The translations under genes and the position numbers were made by a program. A stretch of 37,237 bases of DNA from JANRLT01 sp041736895 (GTDB lineage: Bacteria > Planctomycetota > Planctomycetia > Pirellulales > JALHPA01): NCBI GenBank assembly GCA_041736895.1, contig JBGSSS010000066.1, forward strand, positions 1 to 37,237, read 5' to 3'. The first letter of the stretch is position 1. Each line of letters starts with the position of its first letter. Below, in pieces: positions 7,948 through 15,170 of the stretch. The notes beneath the pieces are model-generated. The model saw only the letters and a program-made list of their open reading frames with translations. It had not been told where the DNA came from and made no database searches.

Positions 7948-8736
7948 TTAGCACGGCTTGCGCGGCCCAGGCAGAAACGCGTTGGTGCGGCGCTGGTATT
8001 CGGCATACTCGGGACGCCGCTCACGGATATCGCTCTCTAGCAATGCGACGCCAGAAACCTTCAACAGCAGCAGTGTCATCATGATAGGGCTGCCGATGGT
8101 CCACCAAACGCCTTGTCCTGCCGCAAGCAAGTAGAGTCCCCACCATAGGCAGCAATCGCCAAAGTAATTGGGATGCCGCGTGTAGCGCCACAGTCCGCGA
8201 TCCATCACACGGTTCTTGTTCGCCGGATCGGACTTGAAGCGGGCAAGCTGCCAATCGCCGATCGTTTCAAAAGCAAAGCCCACAAGCCACAGCACTGCGC
8301 CGGCAATATCCGACCCACGCCAAACGGTAATTTCTTCTGTAACGGCGGCGGCAGCTTGCAAAGGCATCGAAATCAACCACAGCAGAACTCCCTGCAGCAA
8401 AAAAACGGTTCCCAAACTCACCCACCAGAACCGAACTCCATGATGTTCGCGCATCGCCTGATAGCGGCGATCTTCTCCATGCCCCCGGTTTCGCCACACC
8501 ACATAAAGCGCTAAGCGGAATCCCCAAATCGTGATCAATACAAGCAACACTTGCACGCGCCATGAATCGTTCTGATTCAGAATCGCTGCCGACCAAGATG
8601 TGACAACGAATCCGACTCCCCAATAGATATCGACGATGCTCGCATTGCGCAGCGCAAGACTGAGCAGCCAAAGCAGGACCATGATGGCCAGATTGATGGC
8701 CAAGCAAACGAGCAGCGTCTGAGCCAACGGAGACAT
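7948..8736 (-). CDS. DUF1295 membrane protein (steroid 5-alpha-reductase-like)
   Basis: The start is the ATG at 8736 (MSPLAQTLLVCLAINLAIMV); the frame extends further upstream but overlaps the next gene there. The 262-residue product has about six hydrophobic segments. It carries the family signature RYTRHPNYFGD near the C-terminus, preceded by the DRGLW turn, as in isoprenylcysteine methyltransferase and steroid 5-alpha-reductase relatives. DUF1295 members are integral membrane proteins thought to reduce or modify lipid chains; the reaction of this one is unknown. It is the last gene of the five-gene cluster running from 13255 and starts 20 nt after the preceding methyltransferase stop, so it is probably co-transcribed and acts on the same lipid. 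It converges with the sulfatase gene. Confidence 0.85.
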   Translation of the reverse strand: MSPLAQTLLVCLAINLAIMVLLWLLSLALRNASIVDIYWGVGFVVTSWSAAILNQNDSWRVQVLLVLITIWGFRLALYVVWRNRGHGEDRRYQAMREHHGVRFWWVSLGTVFLLQGVLLWLISMPLQAAAAVTEEITVWRGSDIAGAVLWLVGFAFETIGDWQLARFKSDPANKNRVMDRGLWRYTRHPNYFGDCCLWWGLYLLAAGQGVWWTIGSPIMMTLLLLKVSGVALLESDIRERRPEYAEYQRRTNAFLPGPRKPC

Positions 8737-8756
8737 GGCGTGGGGCGGGGATTGAT

Positions 8757-9791
8757 TTATCGAGGTCGAAATTGCGAGTGCGTCACAATCCATTCTTCGC
8801 CGCCGGCGTACCCGAACAATTCCGAAACGGCCAGCAAAAAAATCCGCCAGCGTTGATACCAGAGTCGGTTCGTCCGCGGACTGTAGCATTTGGCAAAGAG
8901 CGCTAAGATCTCGGAGCGCGACGTTTCCATGTTCGACAGCCAAGCCTCGGCCGTTTTTTGGTAATGCCCGCCGTTCCACGGCCAGAGCCGCATAAGTTCC
9001 AGGTCATGATCGAACTGTTGCAGCAACTGCGCCGAGGGCATGATCCCGCCGCTGAAAAAATAACGGCCCATCCAATTGGTGGAACCCGACTCTTGAAACT
9101 CATAAGCCCAGCGGCGATGACAAAAGATATGGGCGAACAGCAGCCCATCCAGCTTGAGCCAACGAGCGATGCGCTCGAACAAGAGCGAATAATTTCGCAG
9201 GTGCTCGAACATTTCGACCGAGACAACGCGGTCGAATTTTCCCGCTTCGGCGGGCGGCGCGAAATCGTTGATGTCGGCGGTGATGACTTGGATGTTACGC
9301 AGGCCGCGCGCGTGGGCTTGCGCCGTGATGTAATTGCGCTGCGAATGGGAATTCGAGACGCCTGTGATCTTGGCTCGAGGATAATGCTCCGCCATCCAAA
9401 GCGTTAACGAGCCCCAGCCGCAGCCGAGTTCCAAGATGGATTGCTGATCCGCCAATTCCGCGCGTTCGCAAGTGATGCGCAGAGCCGCGGCTTCGGCTTG
9501 TTCTAAGTTTTCAACGCCGGTTGGCCAGTAACAGCAACTGTACTTACGATGCGGACCAAGGAGCAATTCGAAGAACCGTGCCGGCAATTCGTAATGTTGC
9601 TCGTTGGCCGCTTCCGGCAGGATGGCCAGCGGTGAATTTCGCAACGCCGACACGAATGCCGCTTGGGCGGATTCGCCGCCGCGTTCACATTCGCTTAGCC
9701 GCTGGCGCAAGAGACGGCGAATGCCGCGGCGTACCAGGGCATCCGGCAAAAAACCCCGTTCCATCGCGGCGTTGGCGAGCAATTGCAGCAT
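8757..9791 (-). CDS. SAM-dependent methyltransferase, cyclopropane-fatty-acid-synthase-like
   Basis: The 344-residue cytoplasmic protein has the SAM-binding glycine motif ILELGCGWGSL near residue 145. It is followed by ITGVSNSHSQRNYI and VSVEMFEHLRNY, the pattern of the CFA synthase/mycolic acid methyltransferase superfamily. The N-terminal domain (residues 1-90) is helical and unlike the sterol-carrier-like domain of true CFA synthases. This shorter type commonly sits beside a full CFA synthase and DUF1295 in this cluster. It likely methylates an acyl chain at a double bond or an intermediate derived from one. The gene starts 2 nt after the CFA synthase stop, implying translational coupling. 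The exact product (cyclopropane, methyl-branched or furan precursor) is not decided by sequence. Confidence 0.85.
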   Translation of the reverse strand: MLQLLANAAMERGFLPDALVRRGIRRLLRQRLSECERGGESAQAAFVSALRNSPLAILPEAANEQHYELPARFFELLLGPHRKYSCCYWPTGVENLEQAEAAALRITCERAELADQQSILELGCGWGSLTLWMAEHYPRAKITGVSNSHSQRNYITAQAHARGLRNIQVITADINDFAPPAEAGKFDRVVSVEMFEHLRNYSLLFERIARWLKLDGLLFAHIFCHRRWAYEFQESGSTNWMGRYFFSGGIMPSAQLLQQFDHDLELMRLWPWNGGHYQKTAEAWLSNMETSRSEILALFAKCYSPRTNRLWYQRWRIFLLAVSELFGYAGGEEWIVTHSQFRPR

Positions 9792-9793
9792 CG

Positions 9794-11077
9794 TCAGTTC
9801 CTCGCCCCGATGGAATCGATCTCACGACCAGCCGTGACGCTAAAATCTGTCTGCGCGGCGAAGGTGCTCAAACGGAGCGGATCGCGGCGGCATTCGGGCT
9901 TGTCAAACACCAGTTGCAGCAGGCTCACATGCCGTTCATCGAACAGTGCTTCGCAATAACAGAGATAATATTCCCACATGCGGACGAACTCGGCCGAGTA
10001 ACCCAGGGCAAGAACTTCTTGGCGCTGCGCGAAGAATGCTTTTTTCCAGCGGCGCAGTGTTTCGGCATAGTGCGGCGCGAAATCTTCGACATGCACCAAG
10101 CGCAGATCTGAACCACGCCCGGCGGCTTCGAGCAACGCACTCAACGAAGGCAAGCAACCGCCGGGAAAAATATAGTGCTGAATGAAATCGACCGAACGTT
10201 GATACGCCGCATAACGCCGCTCGGGCATCACAATCGCCTGCAGCGCCAGCGAACCATGCGGCCGCAGGAGCGTGCTGCATTGACGAAAAAACTGTTCATA
10301 GTAACGGCTGCCGACGGCTTCGATCATTTCGATTGAGACGAGCTTGTCGTAGGCACCGGTCAAATCTCGATAATCGCGATCCAACTGCCGCACGCGCTGG
10401 CCGAGTTGGTGCTGTTGGAACAATCGCTCGTTCGCGCGATACTGTTCCTGGGAGATCGTCGTGGTCGTGACCTCGCAATCGTATTCGCGCGCGGCATGCA
10501 GCGCGAAGCCGCCCCAACCGGAGCCAATTTCCAAGAGGTGTTCGCTCGATTCCAGTTGCAGCTTGCGGCAAATCCGATCGAATTTTTCCCGCGAGGCCTC
10601 GGCCAGCGGCGCCCCGGGCCGCAAAAAGATGCCGCTTGAATAGGCCAGCGATTCATCCAGCCAAAGCCGGAAAAAATCGTTGCCCAAATCGTAATGGGCC
10701 GCAATGTTGCGGCGGCTGCCGCGCCGATTATTGGGCCTCATGCGATGGTACAACCGCTGCCCCCAACTGGTCAGCCGCGCCAGCCGCCCATCAAGCTTAT
10801 CCGCGGTTTCGCCGTTGCGAATAAAGATGCGAATCAAGGCAGTCAAATCATCGCAGCGCCAATCCCCGTTGATGTACGCCGCAGCCGCGCCCATGCTGCC
10901 GCCAAAGATCAATTTCCTGAACAGTGCCGGTCGTTCAACAAAGACAGTTGCCCGTTGACCCGACGATTGATCAGCGAAGATCAACTGGCCGGATTGTTCG
11001 AGTTGCGAATCATCCAAAAACGGCAGGGTGCCGCGAACCATCCGGCGAGCCAACTGATTGAAAAAACCTAATCGCAT
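9794..11077 (-). CDS. cfa: Cyclopropane-fatty-acyl-phospholipid synthase
   Basis: The 427-residue protein has the two-part CFA architecture. The N-terminal lipid-binding domain (residues ~25-110) includes AAAYINGDW. The C-terminal SAM methyltransferase domain has NIAAHYDLGNDFFRLWLD, LLEIGSGWGGFALHAA as SAM site, TISQEQY, SIEMIEAVG, FIFPGG-like QHYIFPGGCLPS and YLCYCEALF near the end. The family adds a methylene group from S-adenosylmethionine across a cis double bond of membrane phospholipid acyl chains. Length is slightly above the ~380 of the E. coli enzyme. It lies between DUF1365 (55 nt upstream) and the second methyltransferase (2 nt downstream). The neighbours suggest the product may be a further modified acyl chain and not simply a cyclopropane. 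Confidence 0.92.
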   Translation of the reverse strand: MRLGFFNQLARRMVRGTLPFLDDSQLEQSGQLIFADQSSGQRATVFVERPALFRKLIFGGSMGAAAAYINGDWRCDDLTALIRIFIRNGETADKLDGRLARLTSWGQRLYHRMRPNNRRGSRRNIAAHYDLGNDFFRLWLDESLAYSSGIFLRPGAPLAEASREKFDRICRKLQLESSEHLLEIGSGWGGFALHAAREYDCEVTTTTISQEQYRANERLFQQHQLGQRVRQLDRDYRDLTGAYDKLVSIEMIEAVGSRYYEQFFRQCSTLLRPHGSLALQAIVMPERRYAAYQRSVDFIQHYIFPGGCLPSLSALLEAAGRGSDLRLVHVEDFAPHYAETLRRWKKAFFAQRQEVLALGYSAEFVRMWEYYLCYCEALFDERHVSLLQLVFDKPECRRDPLRLSTFAAQTDFSVTAGREIDSIGARN

Positions 11078-11132
11078 AAGTCAATGAATAGGACGAAAAC
11101 AAGTGGTTGAGGTGAAAAGCGATGCAGGAAGA

Positions 11133-11948
11133 CTAAACGGAACTTGCCTTGAAATTGTTGGCTGGCACATGCTGGGGATGAGGGCAATAAGCGATCCCGC
11201 GACGCCAGAGCCGCAATGCTTGCCAGTAAATCGCCGCGTAAATCTTCCACGTTTGCAGCGGGTAACTCAGCAAACACCGCAGCCGATTGCGGCGATCGAA
11301 TGGCTCTCGTTTGAGTTGCAAGCTGGCGGTGAACATTTTCTGGTCCTGCTGCCACGCTTCGAGTTGCACTCCGAGTTGTGCCCGCGGCACGCTCAATTCC
11401 CAGCGGTATTCCTGGTTCATCCCCATGAACGGCGAGACATGAAAATCTTTCTGATGCGTGTACATGTACTGCTTTTCGGTGTTCGCACTTGCTGATTCCG
11501 CGTTCATACTGCGCAAGTCGAGCAGATAATGATGCCGTTCATTCCACGGCGTATTCGTCACCTCGGCCAAGACCGCCTCGAGCTGCTGGCCATCGGCGGT
11601 GTAGCAGTAGTACAGGCTCAATGGATTCATCTGAATTCCGGCATGGCGAAAATTCGTGAGCAGACGAATCGGCCCGCGCGGCTGCCAGCCCCAGCGTTCT
11701 TGAATCAATGACCGCACCGCCTCGGCTAGCGGTTGTCGCGGATCGCCGAGGTAATCCCGGCGATGAAACCTAGCGGCGGCGGGCCAGCGAGCCGACCATA
11801 GCCCGCGCCGCTGGAGCAGCGTGTCAGCCTCGACCAGATCCAGCCAGACCATGCAGAGCCGATACGAAAAATCATGACGCTGCGGCAACCACCGGCAGTG
11901 GCGGAGTGTCCCTTCGTAAAAACAGGTTTCAAGTGCCGTTTGATTCAT
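11133..11948 (-). CDS. DUF1365 protein
   Basis: ATG 11948 (MNQTALETCFYEGTLRHCRW) is the likely start, as its ATGA overlaps the stop of the upstream amine oxidase by 4 nt, indicating coupled translation. The 271-residue product shows DUF1365 hallmarks: HxRWxP-like N-terminus, FSYRLCMVWLDL, IRLLTNFRHAGIQMNPLSLYYC, EVTNTPWNERHHYLL, and the KDFHVSPFMGMNQEYRW block. No transmembrane segment is evident. The family has no settled reaction, but it is nearly always found between an FAD amine oxidase and a CFA synthase, as here, and is presumed to take part in the same fatty acid modification. Confidence 0.9.
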   Translation of the reverse strand: MNQTALETCFYEGTLRHCRWLPQRHDFSYRLCMVWLDLVEADTLLQRRGLWSARWPAAARFHRRDYLGDPRQPLAEAVRSLIQERWGWQPRGPIRLLTNFRHAGIQMNPLSLYYCYTADGQQLEAVLAEVTNTPWNERHHYLLDLRSMNAESASANTEKQYMYTHQKDFHVSPFMGMNQEYRWELSVPRAQLGVQLEAWQQDQKMFTASLQLKREPFDRRNRLRCLLSYPLQTWKIYAAIYWQALRLWRRGIAYCPHPQHVPANNFKASSV

Positions 11949-13255
11949 TGCGCGTGCGCCAACCTCGTCGCGCTTGGATTCTTTGCCGGCGTGAGCGATG
12001 CGGACTGATTCAAAGCTTGACACACCGCCAGCGCACTGACCACGCCATCCTCGTGGAACCCGTTCCGCCAATAAGCGCCGGCGTATGATGTGCGATTTGG
12101 ACCCAGCAGTTCATGATGCCGAGCCTGTGCCTTGTCCCGCTGCAAAGTGTAGACAGGATGCGCGTAATGAAACGTTTTCAAAACGAGCTTCGGATCGATC
12201 CAAGGCGTGCTATTCAACGAGATGCAGAACGTCTGCCGCGAGCCCAGATTTTGCAGACGATTCAGCTCATAAGTCAGCCTGGCCGCGGGAGCGTATTCCG
12301 CAGCCGCGGACGATTCCGGAATCCAGTAATTCCAACTCGCCCAAGCGCGCCGCGAACGCGGCAAGAGCGAGGTATCAGTATGTAATTGCACCACGCTCTC
12401 TTCATAGCGAAAAGCGGAGAGGATTTCTCGCTCCGCCCCGGTTGGTTCGGCCAACAGGCGCAGCGCCTGATCGCTGTGGCAAGCCAGCACCACATGGTCG
12501 AAGCGTTCGCATTCTCCATTGGCAAGCACTAGGCGCACGTCCTCGTCTGAACGATGGACCGAACGTACCGGATGATTCAAAAACACGCGGGCCTCCATGC
12601 GTTGCCGCAGCGCCTCGACATAGGTTCGCGAACCGCCCGTGATGATTCGCCAAGTAGGACGACGAACCAGATTCAATAGCCCATGGTTGTCATAAAACTC
12701 GCGAATGAAGCGGATCGGAAATTGTGCGAAGACGCCGGCGGGACAGGACCAGATTGCCGAACCCATCGGCAGCAAGTACCAGGCGGCGAATTCCTCCGAG
12801 TACCCTCCATGCCGCAGAAACTCGGCCACGGTCATTTCGTTTTCGGCCGCGCTCAAACCAGCGTGGCACTGCCGGTTGAAACGCAGGACATCGCGGAGCA
12901 TTCGCCAGTAACGGCGGTTCCACAAGTTCTTGCGTTGGGCGAAGAGCCCGTTGAACGAAGTCCCGTTGTATTCCAGACGCTCGTTATCGGAACGGACGCT
13001 AAAGCTCATGCTGGTCGGTTCCGACGCTACGCCCAGTTCCCGAAGCAGTGCGCAGAAATTTGGGTAGGTCCACTCGTTGAAGACCATAAAGCCCGTATCG
13101 ATGGCTAGCGTCTCGCCGCGGTGTTCAAGATCGACGGTATGGGCGTGCCCTCCCAGGGTCGCAGCAGCCTCGTATAATTCGACATCGTGCTGCCGGCTGA
13201 GCCAGTAGCTGGCAGCCAAGCCGGCAATACCACTGCCAACCACCGCGATTCTCAA
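11945..13255 (-). CDS. FAD-dependent amine oxidase family protein (DUF1365/CFA cluster type)
   Basis: I place the start at TTG 13255. It has GGAG six bases upstream and directly precedes LRIAVVGSGIAGLAASYWLS, the dinucleotide-binding motif that begins most relatives. An ATG at 13345 would add 30 residues with no homology feel. The 436-residue protein continues with ELYEAAATLGGHAHTVDL, DTGFMVFNEWTYPNF and, near residue 260, FDHVVLACHSDQALRLL, all typical of this flavoprotein group. It probably oxidises or desaturates an acyl chain linked to the CFA product. It heads the five-gene operon and is divergent from the DUF2177 gene with about 205 nt between. In other bacteria related clusters belong to photooxidative-stress regulons; no such regulator is visible here. 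Confidence 0.88.
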   Translation of the reverse strand: MRIAVVGSGIAGLAASYWLSRQHDVELYEAAATLGGHAHTVDLEHRGETLAIDTGFMVFNEWTYPNFCALLRELGVASEPTSMSFSVRSDNERLEYNGTSFNGLFAQRKNLWNRRYWRMLRDVLRFNRQCHAGLSAAENEMTVAEFLRHGGYSEEFAAWYLLPMGSAIWSCPAGVFAQFPIRFIREFYDNHGLLNLVRRPTWRIITGGSRTYVEALRQRMEARVFLNHPVRSVHRSDEDVRLVLANGECERFDHVVLACHSDQALRLLAEPTGAEREILSAFRYEESVVQLHTDTSLLPRSRRAWASWNYWIPESSAAAEYAPAARLTYELNRLQNLGSRQTFCISLNSTPWIDPKLVLKTFHYAHPVYTLQRDKAQARHHELLGPNRTSYAGAYWRNGFHEDGVVSALAVCQALNQSASLTPAKNPSATRLAHAQ

Positions 13256-13460
13256 GTGCTGCTCCGTAAATGAATGAATTAATCGAATCACTGCTGACAA
13301 AACATATTCCCATAATCCTTTGGAAATAGTAGACCCGTCCTTCAATCGGGCGAGAGGAATTCCGCAAAGTTGAAAATTGCGAGGTCGGGTATGTGAATTG
13401 CTCAGAAAATAGGCTCTGTCAAGGATTTACGCTCTTACTCTTGCACACGCTGAATAACCA
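13256..13460. promoter_or_regulatory. Divergent intergenic region between the lipid-modification operon and DUF2177
   Basis: These ~205 nt must hold the promoters of both the operon reading left and the DUF2177 gene reading right, if the TTG start at 13255 is correct. On the - strand, GGAG at about 13262-13265 is a good ribosome binding site for that TTG. I cannot identify a convincing -35/-10 pair or operator. Confidence 0.4.
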
Positions 13461-13880
13461 ATGCTGACGCTCAAACTGTACGGCCTGACGATGGTGGTCT
13501 TCCTGCTGCTGGACTACATCTGGTTGGGCCTGGTGATGAAGGACTTTTACAACACCGAATTCGGCGATTTGGCCCGGCGCGAGGGGGGCAGCCTTGCGCC
13601 TCGCTGGGGAGCGGCGATTCTGGTCTATCTGCTTATCCCCGCGGGGTTGGTGCTGTTTGTGCGGCCGTACTTGGGGGAGAATTCGTCCTATGGCATGGCG
13701 CTGCTCTATGGCGCGCTGTTTGGATTGGTGCTGTATGGTGTTTATGACTGGACGAATTATGCGCTCATTGAAAAGTGGTCCCTGAAGATGACCCTCATCG
13801 ATTGGGTCTGGGGAGCGACAATCTGCGCGGCTGCGGCCGTGGCGATGCAGTGGCTGTTGCTGAAATCGAGTACCAATTGA
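13461..13880 (+). CDS. DUF2177 membrane protein
   Basis: The 139-residue protein has four predicted membrane segments (for example LTMVVFLLLDYIWLGLVM and LYGALFGLVLYGVYDWTNYA). The family signatures are LLDYIWLG near the start, YDWTNYALI near residue 100 and DWVWGA near residue 115. DUF2177 has no known reaction. It is repeatedly found with DUF1295, DUF1365 and CFA synthase genes, and here it is divergent from exactly that set, which suggests a shared role in membrane lipid change. Confidence 0.85.
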   Translation: MLTLKLYGLTMVVFLLLDYIWLGLVMKDFYNTEFGDLARREGGSLAPRWGAAILVYLLIPAGLVLFVRPYLGENSSYGMALLYGALFGLVLYGVYDWTNYALIEKWSLKMTLIDWVWGATICAAAAVAMQWLLLKSSTN

Positions 13881-14035
13881 GCTGCCTCAGGGATAGTGCC
13901 TCAAAAACAAGGATTTTTGTCTCGTAAACCAAACCGCTGCGCTATATCTTATCTGGGTTGTGGTGTCTCGTGGAGGAATGACGAAGCACCATCGATCGAA
14001 GCAGTCAATTCGCATATTCACGTTAGACAACACGC

Positions 14036-15139
14036 ATGAAAATCGCAAGAATCTTCGCTCACCGGGTAGAGTTGCCGCTCGTCGAAGGAACTTATAAATG
14101 GTCGGGCGGAAAATCGGTTTCCATCTTCGATAGTACGATCGTCGGCGTCGAAACGGCTTGCGGCCTGATCGGCTACGGCGAAGTATGCCCGCTCGGGCCG
14201 TTTTATCTGCCCGCGTATGCCGAAGGCGTTCGCGCAGGGTTGCGGGAATTGGGACCGCATTTGCTGGGGTATGATCCGCGCGAGATCGCCAAGCTTAATC
14301 ACCGTATGGATGCGGCGCTCAAAGGACATCCGTATGTCAAATCAGGGATCGATATTGCCTGTTGGGATTTGCTCGGCAAGGCGACGAAGCTGCCGGTTTG
14401 CACTTTGTTGGGCGGCCGTTTCGGCGAGAGTGTCCGGCTGTATCGTGCGATTTCGCAAGTTGCCCCCGACGAGATGGCCAAGAATGTCCAAGGCTATCGC
14501 GCGCAAGGTTACACTCGGTTTCAACTCAAAGTCGGCGGCGACCCCGATACCGACATCGAGCGGATTCGCGCCGTGCGCGCGATGCTCCTGCCAAGCGACC
14601 GCCTCGTTGCCGACGCCAACACGGGCTGGACGCAACACGAAGCGATGCGCGTCGTGCGCGCGGTGCAGGACGTCGATGTCTACATCGAACAGCCGTGCCT
14701 GACCTACGAAGAGTGCCTCGCGGTGCGGCGGAACACGACACACCCGTTTGTGCTCGATGAAAATATCGACGCCCTCGATATGCTGCTGCGCGCCAAAGCG
14801 GATCTGGCCATGGATGTGGTGAACCTCAAGATCAGCAAACTCGGCGGCTTGACCAAAACCAAGCAGGCCCGCGATCTGTGCGTCAGCATGGGTATCGCGA
14901 TGACGCTCGAAGATAGCTGGGGCGGCGACATCACCACGGCCGCGATTGCGCATCTGGCCCATAGCACACCCGAGGAGTATCGTTTTACGAGCACTGACTT
15001 CAATAGTTATGTCACCGTGAGTACGGCCACCGGCGCGCCACAGCGGCAGCAAGGGTTCATGGCAGCCAGCAGCGAACCGGGGCTGGGGATCACGCCGCGC
15101 ATGGATGTCATCGGCAAACGAGTCGTCGATATTTCGTAA
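14036..15139 (+). CDS. Enolase-superfamily enzyme, hydroxyproline betaine epimerase / cis-3-hydroxyproline dehydratase-like
   Basis: The 367-residue cytoplasmic protein has the capping domain (SGGKSVSIFDSTIVGVET, YGEVCPLGPFYLPAYA) and the barrel of the mandelate racemase/muconate lactonising group. Predicted catalytic lysines are K165 (FQLKVGGD) and K265 (LKISKLGG). These are close in number to the lysine pair known for proline betaine epimerases. Metal ligands are expected in VADANTG, YIEQPC and FVLDENID. The GHPYVKSGIDIACWDLLGKA segment favours the hydroxyproline betaine/cis-3-hydroxyproline branch. Its neighbours are sugar-oxidation-like genes, so a sugar-acid dehydratase role remains possible. 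It lies 31 nt upstream of the cytochrome gene, and a leaderless-like gap upstream shows no clear promoter. Confidence 0.8.
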   Translation: MKIARIFAHRVELPLVEGTYKWSGGKSVSIFDSTIVGVETACGLIGYGEVCPLGPFYLPAYAEGVRAGLRELGPHLLGYDPREIAKLNHRMDAALKGHPYVKSGIDIACWDLLGKATKLPVCTLLGGRFGESVRLYRAISQVAPDEMAKNVQGYRAQGYTRFQLKVGGDPDTDIERIRAVRAMLLPSDRLVADANTGWTQHEAMRVVRAVQDVDVYIEQPCLTYEECLAVRRNTTHPFVLDENIDALDMLLRAKADLAMDVVNLKISKLGGLTKTKQARDLCVSMGIAMTLEDSWGGDITTAAIAHLAHSTPEEYRFTSTDFNSYVTVSTATGAPQRQQGFMAASSEPGLGITPRMDVIGKRVVDIS

Positions 15140-15170
15140 TCAGGCAACCAGGTAAACGGCTCCGGGTCAC

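Noticed and set aside
7914..7952. Possible hairpin GCTGAGCA / TGCTTAGC between the sulfatase and DUF1295 genes
   Set aside because: Only eight pairs with one wobble, a 23-nt loop and no T-run; it also overlaps the DUF1295 stop, so a terminator call is not supported.
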